Positions 19,380-29,252 of a DNA stretch of 30,000 nucleotides are shown here, in pieces. Source of the DNA: Symbiodinium natans (lineage: Eukaryota > Sar > Dinophyceae > Suessiales > Symbiodiniaceae); contig CAJNDS010002176.1 of NCBI GenBank assembly GCA_905221605.1, positions 1 to 30,000 on the forward strand, written 5' to 3'. The position numbers were made by a program, and so were the translations under genes. Below the pieces are notes generated by a model. That model was not told the DNA's origin. It saw only the letters and a program-made list of their open reading frames with translations, and made no database searches. Position 1 is the first letter of the stretch. The number at the start of each line of letters is the position of its first letter.

Positions 19380-19418
19380 AGTTTAGAGTTTAGAGTTGAG
19401 GGTTTAGGGTTTAGGGTG
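19380..19418 (+). repeat. Short degenerate TTTAGGG array
   Basis: TTTAGAG units followed by three TTTAGGG-like units, about 100 nt upstream of the probable psbK-1 start. Confidence 0.75.
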
Positions 19419-19523
19419 TTAGAGGTGCGAGGATCCTACATCGACAGCAAGCCGGATGCAGCCGCGGTGCTCAAGCAATTTTGACTGGTCCTCTGCAACA
19501 CACCTCAAGCTCAGTTGAGAGCC

Positions 19524-21416
19524 ATGGCCCGACGCTCCTCCAGCGTCACCCGTCTGATAAACTCTTTGGTTTAGGGCCGTTTTGGGGGTTAGGGTCCAAG
19601 TTTTGCAGGTTTTTGCTGGTTTCAGAAGAGTGTCGCCGCCTGGAGCTCTCTTCACCTCCTTGATGTCGAGGGCACCGCCTTGTTTCAGAGCCCACCGCTG
19701 TCCCGCTAGTTTTTCCCTGACTGCGAACGACATAGTTTAGTGACGTTGTGTGGTGCAGGTCGCCTTTCAACAACTTGTGCTGGCAGGGGTGCATGACCTC
19801 CGAGAAGCTGGACTGCCTGTGTGAACCCCGTGCCATAAGTCCACACACCGAAGAAAAAGTGGAGCAATGTCCTCCAAGGTCCTCAATCGGGTCATTCCCC
19901 ATCCGAAACACCTTCAGCACACTTCAGCACGTGGCCTGTTGCCAGGCTCTGATCATCGCTGCTGCCCTGTGCGCGCTGCTGGCGCTCCAGGCTACCGGGG
20001 GTTTCCTGCGAGCCATCTGCTACTCGTAGATTTGCAGCTTTGCAGCTTTGCAGCTTTGCAGCTTTGCAGCTTTGCCGTGTGCTAGCTGCAGTTTTCGGGC
20101 TGCAGTTGGCCAAAAAAGTGGGACCCCCCCCCCCCCCCCCCCCCCCCCCCAAAAAAAAACTCCCCATCCGGGCCGAGCGGCTGAGGCTGCCTTCGTGGGC
20201 CCGAGCCGCGGCAGCGAGGCTCGGCTCAGACCCTCAGCAAAGCACTCCGAAGTGTCACAAGATGCGACTATACCCTTTCCTATTGTATAGTCGTATATAT
20301 GTGTATGTATATACACATCTTATATATGTGTATGTATATACACGTCTTATGTATTGTACAAGGAGCAAGCACAAGCTGAGTGTCCAGCTCCAGACCAGCG
20401 AAGCCGCCAGAAACATACCAGACTCAACTCCTGAAGTCCAACTCCCTAAGCTAAAACCCTGAACCCTAAACCCTAAGTCCTACACCCTAAACCCTAAACC
20501 CCACACACCCTAAATCCCTAAACCGTGCACAAATAACCCTAAACCCTAAACCCCAAACCCCATAAACCCTAAACCCCACAAACCCTAAATCCCTAAACCG
20601 TGCACAAATAACCCTAAACCCTAAACCCCAAACCCCATAAACCCTAAACCCCATAAACCCTAAATCCCTAAACCGCAAACAAATAATGAAGAGGGAGGCC
20701 CGGGCAGGTCTCGCAGCAGGACATGGCAAAGGTGGCCGCAGCTGGTGCCATCCTCACCGCGCCGGAGGCAGCTCACGCACGACTTCCGGAGGCCTTTTGT
20801 TTTCTTTTTTTTTTTTTTTGGGGGGGGGGGGGGGTTTAGGGTTTGGGGTTTAGCGTTTAGGGTTTAGGGTTTAGGGGGGAGCCATGCATGCCTTTTGGGG
20901 GGGGGGGTTCAGGTTTCTGTGTTTTCAGGGGAACCCGAGCTTTCAATTGTCTCTTGCACCGGCTTCATGAAGTGGTCGGTGTGGAGATGTGGGACGCGAT
21001 GCTGCAATCCGGGAAGACGTGCGCGTTGAAAGAGCCCACGACGTGACGACGTCGAAGCATGTTCCTCCGAGTCACCCCACAAGATGGCCTTCTGGAAGAT
21101 CTGCAAATGCCCTCGGACAACCACAAAATCCTCATGTAGGTAGCATTAGCATCACAGACAGTCCAAAATCTTAACAACAAATAGTCTACTATTAAAATAG
21201 CAAGTATTCTCACATTATAATCACCAATCGTCTACGTACTCCACTCAGTGCCAAGCACTAGCTATCGCACCTAAAAGAGTGCAGTGAGTTTAGACAGACA
21301 TATGAGTTCAACATATAGATAGTAAGAATAAGTAGCTAAGTCATATATACAAAAAATATATCGTATAGCAGAATAGTAATGATAGATAAATAAATCAAGA
21401 AATAATGAAACAATAA

Positions 21417-21447
<31 letters not shown>

Positions 21448-22385
21448 AGCAAATTATTGTGTATATATACCTACTACATACAGAATATTCGATTCCACTA
21501 TAGTATGTACACAGCCGAGCTTCTGCAAATCGCGGCGAGGAGTTTGTCATCTTCGCGCCCATCGTGGACGTGCTGCCGGCACACCAGCGGCATGAGTTTG
21601 CGGCTTCGGGATGCGCGCGCATAGAGCTGCTTGGGGTTTGGGGTTTAGGGTTTAGGGTTGAGGGTTTAGGGTTTGGGGTTTAGGGTTTAGGGTTTAGGGC
21701 TTAGGGTTTGGGGTTTAGGGTTTAGGGTTTAGGGTGTAGGGTGTAGGGTTTAGGGTTCAGTCTTCACCTTGACAGACCCTAGCAGACTCTGACACTCGGA
21801 GGGTGTTCAGACCGGCTTCCAGTCAACAATCACGTCTGTGCGCAGCTTTGGCACGTAGTTAAAGCATGCAGTGCAGGAAGGGCCTTCCCCAATAACCAGT
21901 CGTGTTTGAGGGGTTGCTCGAGGGTTCGAGTGCAGATGGGACGGCTGCCATCATGTAGAAGGGACTTTAAACTTACAAGTACCGAGTTATGTGCTGCCCC
22001 CTCGCCTGACAGATCCTGCCCGTCTTCTTCTTCTTGCTGGCATTCTTGTGGCAGGCGCGACGCGTAACATTGCCCCAAAACGGGAAGACGCAGGCCGAAA
22101 CTGAACTAGCAGCATCCGCATTTTTGGGAGCGCCCTTCAATTCGAAGCCGTGTTCCGCAATGGCTGTTGGGCCCTAGGGTTAGGGACCAGGGTCAGGCTG
22201 CCATGCCGTATTTCTCAGAATACTAGCAGTCCGTAATAAAGTTCTGGTTACCCCCCTATGACAATCCCTCTGAAGGACTTTTAGAAGAAGGGGGGAACAT
22301 CCCAAGTGATGCCTCTACACTGCATCAGCGACCAGTGTCTCTCACCTCGGTTCGCGTGTTCCAGGCAGCCGTGGGCTTCCGCTGA
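19524..22385 (+). CDS. psbK: Nuclear-encoded photosystem II subunit PsbK, copy 1
   Basis: PsbK is a single-span thylakoid protein at the edge of the PSII core, beside CP43, that supports dimer stability and plastoquinone binding. Core exons: 20708-20791 (targeting sequence ending in AHA then RLPE), 21540-21578 ([13 protein letters not shown]), 22013-22054 ([14 protein letters not shown]), 22365-22385 (AAVGFR, TGA). The mature product starts at LPE, about 36-37 residues, and matches the cyanobacterial/plastid form: LPE start, VDVLP, IPVFF-type membrane helix, C-terminal QAAVGFR. All joins are phase 0 with AG acceptors; donors are GC at all three core introns (20792, 21579, 22055). Upstream, 19946-19990 (ALIIAAALCALLALQ) resembles a signal-peptide core, and ATG 19524 (MARRSSS before GTCACC) could be the start. 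These two are less certain. The leader fits dinoflagellate plastid targeting. Confidence 0.85.
20031..20085. repeat. 9-bp tandem repeat TTTGCAGCT, six copies
   Basis: A perfect 9-bp repeat inside the putative psbK-1 leader intron. Each unit contains CAG, a potential splice acceptor, so it offers many decoy acceptors. Confidence 0.9.
20124..20159. repeat. C-run followed by A-run
   Basis: About 27 C then 9 A, the mirror of the T-run/G-run at 20806-20834. Confidence 0.9.
20265..20352. repeat. Small hairpin plus 28-bp TA-rich duplication
   Basis: CGACTATAC and GTATAGTCG form 9-bp inverted arms (20265-20293). Two copies of a TATATATGTGTATGTATA-containing unit follow, and each unit includes the near-palindrome GTGTATGTATATACAC. 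Confidence 0.75.
20450..20690 (-). repeat. Telomere-like array, C strand, with ~73-bp higher-order repeat
   Basis: CCCTAAA and CCCCAAA units. From 20510 a longer unit containing ATCCCTAAACCGTGCACAAA repeats about three times. The array ends 18 nt before the psbK-1 targeting exon. Confidence 0.9.
20806..20877 (+). repeat. T-run/G-run and TTTAGGG array after psbK-1 targeting exon
   Basis: A T-run and a G-run of about 15 bases each run straight into TTTAGGG/TTTGGGG units. It lies at the 5' end of the intron that starts at 20792. Confidence 0.9.
21180..21480. other. AT-rich intron segment
   Basis: AT-rich with AAATAAAT and TATATA runs (21413-21450), within the psbK-1 intron between the targeting exon and the exon at 21540. 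No gene or RNA seen. Confidence 0.7.
21628..21758 (+). repeat. Telomere-like array, G strand, in psbK-1 intron
   Basis: About 18 TTTAGGG units with TTTGGGG, TTGAGGG and TGTAGGG variants, starting 49 nt after the exon ending at 21578. Confidence 0.92.
22245..22305 (+). repeat. Second dispersed repeat family, copy 2
   Basis: Matches 17389-17450 in ordered blocks. It ends 60 nt before the last psbK-1 exon, in the 3' part of the intron. Confidence 0.6.
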
Positions 22386-22861
22386 GCGGCGATGTGGAGA
22401 TCGCTGAGTTGGGAGGAGCATCAAGTTGAGCGAGTCTTGCCTTAAGAGGGATATAGACAAAAGCAGTGTGTTCAGGCCGTTGCAAAAGCTGCACGTCGCT
22501 TGGGCTCCAAAGGCAAAGGCCCCTTGAAGGCCCTAAACCTGCGCACGCCAGGACTCGAATTTTTCGCTTCCGCTTCGAAGGACTCAGCAATGCTGAAAGC
22601 GAGTGCGGATGAAGATGCGGATCACGTGTGTCGGGGTGGGGGGTGCCCCCCTGGGTTCTGGGTTGCTTCGCAGAGAGCTCGAGGGTTGCTGGCGCTTTTG
22701 GTTGGAGCTGCAGCATGCTGTGTACATCGGAGGGCCAGACCTGTGTGTGTTTACAGCCTAAACTCCTAAGCCCTACTTGTGCCCCACGCCCCGATGCCCC
22801 AGTTCGGGCTCGAGTTCCAACCACTCCGCACCTGCCTTCTCATATTGCCTGGAAAGAAGCC
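22386..22861. other. Spacer between tandem psbK genes
   Basis: Holds the 3' flank of copy 1 and the 5' flank of copy 2. No TATA box, spliced-leader relic or second gene recognised. A hydrophobic island after the CAG at about 22671-22673 (LLALLVGAAACCV) could be an alternative leader exon of copy 2. Confidence 0.5.
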
Positions 22862-25562
22862 ATGGCCGCACGCCGCATCTGGGCCCAATTCGTGGTTTGG
22901 TGAATGTCATGCGCGCTTGTGTCGTGGTCTGTCATGGTCATCGTCTGTCATGGTATCATGAACACAGCCCTCAGCTTTGCAGTCGCAGATCTCTGAACCC
23001 CTAAGCCCTAAGTCTTCCCCAAGTAAAAACAGTCAAGAGGGCCGCCCCAAGATGTTGGGGGGTCGTCTTCTCGAGGCTCCAGCGCCCTCGTCCTCCTGGC
23101 AGCCCTGGCCGCCCTGTGCCTCCTTCAGCATCCTGGCAAAAGCACCTTGAGGGCGGGAGTCAGGAGCCCCCCATACCCCCATATCCCCATATTCCTCTTC
23201 TGAAGCCCCCTTAACACCCCTAAAACCCTATAACCCCTGCAACCCCTACCTCTACTACGACCCTATAACCCTATGAATCACCCTACCAGCCTAAAGCCCG
23301 ATGACCCTATAGCCCCTACAACCCCATATCCCCATAACCCCTATCAGAACTGCTAGAACCCCATGACCCCTATAACCCTGCAACCCTTTAGCCCCAAACT
23401 GCCTGAAACGACCCAGGAGTGCTTTCGTGAGCCCTGGTCAGACCCCGCGTGGGGAGGTGCCGTTGGGTTGGGGTTCATGAATGGGGTTCGTGTAGGGTTT
23501 AGGGTTTAGGGCTTCCGAAAAAAGGGGATACTTTGTTGACTGCCTTGGGGTATATATAAAAATAAATATAAATAGAAATAAATACATAAATATATAAATA
23601 AATAAATAAAAGTAAATAAATAAATAAATAAAAAAAAAAATATATATATATATACATATTTTTGGGAGATGCCGAAAATGCTCACTCTTTCTCCGCATCT
23701 TGTCCAGCAGCGGGGGTCGAAAGGTGTCAAGCCCAGGAGTGCCAATCCCTGGGCCCTCCATGTCGCCTCCCGTCCCTTGTGGAACTGTCGAACTTTCCTG
23801 TGCGGACTTTGCTTCCGTGCGGGCGGATCGCTTGCGGGGCCCCTTAGGGGGGGCGAGTTCATCCTAGAGTTTGGACTTCCGTTCCATAAAAGAAGCCAAA
23901 AAAACTGAGGTTCACGAGCATTGGGCAAGCTGGAGGCACCTCTAAGCCCGCAGCCTGAGGCAACCTCCCTAGCCGCTAGGCCCTAGCCTACATCCTGTGA
24001 GTCCCTGAAATTCTTAAACCCCAAACCCCCCAAAGCCCCCCATCCTTTGAATCCCTGAACCCCCCCCAAAAAAATAAAACAAAACAAAGAACAGAATCCC
24101 CAGGACTGCCATCTGATGCCTCGTCCCTGAACCCTGAAACCCCAAACCCCAAAGCCCCAAAAACCCACGGAACCGCCCTACTGGCCGGATATGGCTGGAT
24201 CTTGTAGGGAATGAGGGAAGTAGCGCCCTATTCCCCTTAAAGGGCATATATATATATATATATATACATATATGGGCCGTATAGAATCCCGTAAAGGGTA
24301 TATACATATATATATATATATAGACATATGTACATATACATATATATATATATATATATATGCATATATATATATATGTATTACAGGGTCCTCATTCCCT
24401 CATTCCCTCATTCAGAACCAGTGGGCCCTCTGCCTCAGGTGTCCCAGGACGTGGCCAAGGCCGCTGCCATCGGGGCTGTGCTTGCGACTCCCGAGGCCGC
24501 GCACGCTCGACTTCCGGAGGAGCCAGTTGTTGGGGTTTAGGGTTTAGGGTTTAGGGTTTAGGGTTTAGGGTTTAGGGTTTAGGGTTTAGGGTTTAGGGAT
24601 GTTTGGGGTTTGGGGATGTTTTTAGGGCTGCTTGGGGATGTTTGGGGATGCCTGGGGATGCTTGGGGATGCTTGGGGATGCTTGGGGATGCTTGGGGATG
24701 CTTGGGGTTTGGGGTTTGGGGACGTGGTCTGTTGGGGTGCTTGCGTCTGGAAAGTTGATTGAAGTCTGAGATCGGGCGCAGGAGTTCGTGATCTTTGCCC
24801 CAATCGTGGATGTGCTGCCGGCCGTGCACCAAGAGGGCCGCCCAAGTGAAAGGGTTTAGGGTTCAGGGTTCAGGGTTTAGGGTTTAGGGTTCAGGGTTCA
24901 GGGTTTAGGGTTTAGGGTTTAGGGTTTAGGGTGAAGGATGCCTTTTGGGATACCTTCGGTTGCCTTGGGATGCCTGAAACAAGTTTCCCTCAAATCCCCC
25001 ACTCTGCTGTCTCAGGGGAACTTGTGACCAGCGCCTTTCACATCCCGGTTTGGCCTTCCTGGTACTGTCTCACTTGCATGTGCCGGGCCATGGCAAGCAC
25101 GAAATCCGTAACCCGCGCTGCCTGATGTTTTCAGCCCCATTTGCCCAGTTTGAGTAGGTAGTAGCACCTAGTAGCACCTGGTAGCTTATAGTACCTTAGC
25201 AGCACCTAGGCTCACGAAACAGAGGTAGGCATTGGAATGCGTTGTTCTTCAGATGGTCCAAGTGAAGACCCTAATCCCCATCAAAACCTGGTGAACGGTA
25301 AAGCCAGCCATCAGAATCCTTGCAGATCCTGCCGGTGTTCTTCTTCCTTTTGGCATTCCTGTGGCAGGCCGCGGGATGTAGCGGTGTGGCCCTCCTGAAA
25401 AAAGCATAGAAGTCGGAACAATTACTCATAGTATTCCCTTATGGCCTTTATAAATATACTCGAAGGACCACCAAAACCCTATTCGATTTCTTCAGGCCCC
25501 TATATCAGCTGTATTCGACCCTCTTTCCCTCTTTCTGGCAGGCCGCCGTTGGCTTCCGCTGA
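22862..25562 (+). CDS. psbK: Nuclear-encoded photosystem II subunit PsbK, copy 2
   Basis: Core exons: 24439-24519 (targeting sequence, [18 protein letters not shown], then EAAHA and RLPE), 24782-24820 ([13 protein letters not shown]), 25326-25367 ([14 protein letters not shown]), 25542-25562 (AAVGFR, TGA). All joins are phase 0; donors are GA (24520), GC (24821) and GC (25368), acceptors AG. The mature protein is identical to copy 1, while the DNA of its last three exons differs at 14 positions, all silent. The targeting exon is one codon shorter and differs in residues but keeps the AHA cleavage motif. Upstream, 23084-23128 ([15 protein letters not shown]) aligns with the copy 1 leader exon, with the same 15 codons, phase and LQ end, although its donor (CATCCT) is irregular. 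ATG 22862 ([10 protein letters not shown] before GTGGTT) is a possible start. Expected function: PSII core subunit in the thylakoid membrane. Confidence 0.85.
23160..23405 (-). repeat. Degenerate CCCCATAACC / CCCTATAACC tract
   Basis: C-rich sequence of loosely repeated ACCCCTATAACCC-like units, possibly decayed telomere-like repeat, in the putative psbK-2 leader intron. Confidence 0.65.
23555..23657. repeat. AAATAAAT / TATATA microsatellite
   Basis: AAATA(T/A)AAATA units then AAATAAATAAAT, an A-run and TATATATATATA. Confidence 0.85.
24246..24383. repeat. TATATA microsatellite, three blocks
   Basis: Three TA blocks separated by short unique sequence, about 60 nt upstream of the psbK-2 targeting exon. 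CTCATTCC repeats three times at 24389-24413. Confidence 0.85.
24535..24597 (+). repeat. Telomere-like array, G strand, in psbK-2 intron
   Basis: Nine perfect TTTAGGG units starting 16 nt after the exon ending at 24519. Confidence 0.93.
24598..24720 (+). repeat. 10-bp array GGGGATGCTT
   Basis: GGGGATGTTT and GGGGATGCTT units (six of the latter in a row) grade into TTTGGGG. It continues the TTTAGGG array and looks like an expansion of a mutated unit. Confidence 0.9.
24851..24933 (+). repeat. Telomere-like array, G strand, in psbK-2 intron
   Basis: TTTAGGG and TTCAGGG units in alternating pairs, starting 31 nt after the exon ending at 24820. Confidence 0.92.
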
Positions 25563-26623
25563 GCGGCCGGACATCCAACGCGGACGGAGGGACCTCACCC
25601 CGTTTTTGCGCGATTGAAGCAAAAAAGAAGCCGGAGCCAGTGGCGGGAGGAGGGGGGGGGGAGGGGGGGGGGGGAGGGGGGGGGGGGGGGAGAGGGGGGG
25701 GGGGGGGAGGGGGGGGGCTTGGGAGTTGCGGCTCTCTGGGACGAGTTACTTTTCTGGTCTAGCGCCTCTGCCTGCCGGTTCTTGCTCTTCCAAACGCGTT
25801 CGTACCGTCTGCAGCAGCGTCTGCGACATGGTGGCGCACACCCCAAGATGGCAAAACATGAAATGTCCTCGAGAAAACCCACACCCAAGGAACATGAAGC
25901 CCTCAGCCCAAGAAATGCTTTCTACGGGCACAACCCTAAACCCCAAAACACCCGAAACCCGAGACCCTAAACCCATGCCCTACACCCCAAACCCGAGGTT
26001 CCACCCCATGCGTCTACCTAAGGCCGTGGGGAGGAGCTGTTGCGGCAGACTGCGCAGACTCTCGGCGGAGTCATCTTGGGGGTCTCAGGGTTTCAGAGTT
26101 TAGGCGTTAAGTCTTTTGGTGGTTTGGGGGGTCAAGGGCCTTTGGCAATTAGGGACCTTCAGACACGAGGATGGTGGGTTGAGGTTTTAGTGTTCGCAGG
26201 CTTCCTTTTTTCGGGAATGGGATTGATGGAGCCTCGCCCTCCCACCAAAATTCAGGGGCACCTTCGGGTTCGCGTCGAATGCCTTGTCAGCATTTTGCAA
26301 CGGGCTGCGCTCTGCTTGAGTTGTCCCACATTTTGGCAGCATGCCCAATCAGGATCTAACCGAGCCCTCATTCGATCAGATTTTTAGCATGGACACGGAA
26401 CATAACTTGTGTTGTAACCCTTTGCGTGCCACATTGATGCATGGGCCATGCCCATGTCTTATGAGTTTCTGCAAGGCATGGTAAGTTTGATCGTGTCGCA
26501 GTGTCTCGGCTAGGGGTCTTACGCCCCGTTTTTCTTTCATGTTTGTCCTGTGAAGCGACTTTTTGCGCCCCTCAGCTGTTTGACAGGCTTCTCAAAAAAG
26601 GGCAGTTGTTACCCTGTGCCCAG
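25563..26623. other. Spacer between psbK-2 and the coiled-coil gene
   Basis: Contains a G-rich, A-interrupted tract (25650-25717) and scattered CCCTAAA-like units at 25930-25995. Open frames here (for example 26040-26387 on +) have no domain signature. The 5' end of the coiled-coil gene may lie here but was not identified. Confidence 0.5.
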
Positions 26624-29171
26624 GCTGCACCAGCAGAACGAGATAGCCCAGAAGCAACAGGAGGCGCAACCTGGGTCTTGAATGCCGCATGGCCAAGATG
26701 TTTTTTTGAGGGGGTCCCTCAAGGTGCCCCCCAACTTTGCCGCACATAGCCGAAAAGCTCATAGAATCTCATGGGCCGAGTGCTGCTAATGGGCCGGGGG
26801 GCAGGAGGAGAGGCGGCGACAGGAGGAGAAGGAGCCCCGGTGACGAGAGCAGGGTTTTCGGGCTCCGGATTTGCGGCGTAAGTTCTGAGGTTCTTCGGGA
26901 TGACATGCCGTCGCAGAAGCCACGACTTCGGGCTTCTGAGCCTCGAAGGCTCAAGGGATGCTGCCGTGTCTCTTTCTCTCTCTCTCTCTTGGAGACTCGG
27001 AAGGTCGCCACAAACGAGTGAGTCTCGTGAACGATGTGCAGGAGTACTTGGTTGGGCACAGCACACGATCTCTCCACCGAGAGAGCAGCGAGCTCCACTC
27101 CGAAGCAGCGAGCGGATTCATCTCACCAAGACCTGAGGACCTGAGACGTCATGCCCAACGTGAGGGGACAGGAGTCCGCACTCAAGGTGCCTGCGAAGCT
27201 AAGACGGAGCTCGGCTGAGCCCTCGGCGTGGAAGACGAACCATGCTTCCGTACTGTTGGAGGCTGCGGGTGCTCCTACGTCAAGTTGCGCATCCTGCTTT
27301 GCGCGGCCTGCCGTCGCGGCCACGGTTGACAGGGCCACGAGTTGTGCCACCGACCGAGATGCCGGAATGCCATGAACAAGAGCTTGGATGCAGGAACGCC
27401 TCGTGGCACCTCAAGCGCTGATGCGAAGTACAGCTTCGCGCACGAGTTGTGCAAAAGGGCAACTCGCATGGACTCCCCTGAGCCCCCCCTCCATCCCATC
27501 CCAAAACGTCCTGGCTCCCGTGAACCTCGGGGATGATCTCCAGGAGCAGGCACGCCAGAGGTTCGAAGAGCAGAGGCCGAGCTGTGGGGAGTGCAGTCGC
27601 CTGGGAGAGGCGTTGGGAGGGCGTAAGGCGCTTGTCCAGAATCTAAAAATCACACAATAGGGGTGCGTTTGCATATGAGATCAACACAAGCTACGGGCTT
27701 CTCACTGGGGGCCGCTTTTACATATACCAACATAGGTTACAAGCCTCTGGCTGGGCAAAAAAAGGTTTGGGTCTGCCAGGCTGCTGACCTCCAGCGGCCC
27801 AATTGTGCCAGCTTCGAAAAGACTTACAAGATGCATGCAACAGCCTGCGGACCAGTCTTGAAGCATGGGGAATATATACATATAGATACAAATGTCATAC
27901 ACGCGAATCTATGTATTTAGAAGCAATTTAGTAACCCAGGCCTCTTCTAAGCTCAGTTCTGTGGGATCTCGCAGAGGCGGCAGCAAGAGGAGGAGCGGAA
28001 GCGGCTCAGGCGGGGAACCCCGCATGGGTGCCATGAGGGATGGGGGCTTCACGGGTTTAGCTGTGGATTCATTAAGTGATTTGATTACATCAGAAAGGCT
28101 AAGTTAGAATGACTTAGAGCATGGAATCAGTTAGTCAGATTATGTTAAATGAGCTGACTGGCCAGAGCATGAGCTGGCGGAGTCGTACAGGCGGCTAGCC
28201 GCTTAACCGCTTCGACAGGGGGGAGGGGCGCGGGGGGGGCGGATTGGTTTCGAATCATGTGCTGCACACTGCCTGGTGCAGTTACAGGGGGGTTCCATGT
28301 CAGCAGTAACTTTATACGTGGCTTGCGTGGGTGTCTTGAGGGCGCCGGACTATGCATTCGGGCTGCTGTGTAATTTGGCATTTGCCTCAAGCTAAGGCGG
28401 GGCGCTTATCATCAGAGCAAGGCCCTCCGCAGCCGACAAAGAACCCGCCAAGGTCAAATCCATGCAAGAGGTAACCCTAAACCCTAAACCAAAGAACTAC
28501 TCACCCGAAACCCGAACCCTAAACCCTAAACCCTACTACCCCTACACCCTGAAACCCCCAAGCTCCCCAAACTCCCCAAGCTCCCACACGCCGGAACCCT
28601 ATATATCCCGTAACCCTCATCCTAAACCCTAAGCCCTAATACCCCTAAACCCCAAAAACCCAAGCTCCCCAAGCTCCCCAAGCTCCCAAGAGCCAGAACC
28701 CTAAACCCTAAACCCTAAACCCTAAACCCTAGACCCTAGACCCTAAACCCTAAAAACCCACCTGCCAGGGAGGAGTCCGACCGCGTGGCGCAAGGCCTCC
28801 AGGACGAGCTGCGGAAGCTCATCGAGGCAGGGAATGCCTCTACACCCCCTTTTAAAAGCCCACAGCACCTTAAGGGTTTGGGGTTTAGGAGGGTTCAGGG
28901 TGTAGGGGGTTAGGGTTTCGGGTTGTGGGTCAAAGAGCCAACAAAAGGCCCCCCTAAATGCCCTAAATCCATCTGCCCGAGTGGCCGGCGAGGCCGACTG
29001 AAGACTAGAAAACCCAAGAGCCCTGCAAACCCGAAAGACCGTGACAAAAAACCCCTTTCACATTCTTCTCAGAAACCCTAAGCCCCCCCCCCCCCCCCCC
29101 CGAAAACCAAAACAAAGCCCGAAAACCAGGTTGTCAGATCCCCGGGTGCCGTGGCCACTTTGGCCTAAACC

Positions 29172-29252
<81 letters not shown>

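Noticed and set aside
24579-24845. Minus-strand frame with [10 protein letters not shown] repeats
   Set aside because: Produced by the GGGGATGCTT/TTTGGGG repeat array, and antisense to a psbK exon.
26946-26953. GGCTCAAG followed by GGATG as a relic of the dinoflagellate spliced leader
   Set aside because: Only 8 bases match the leader's 3' end, which is within chance for 30 kb, and the following ATG frame is unremarkable.
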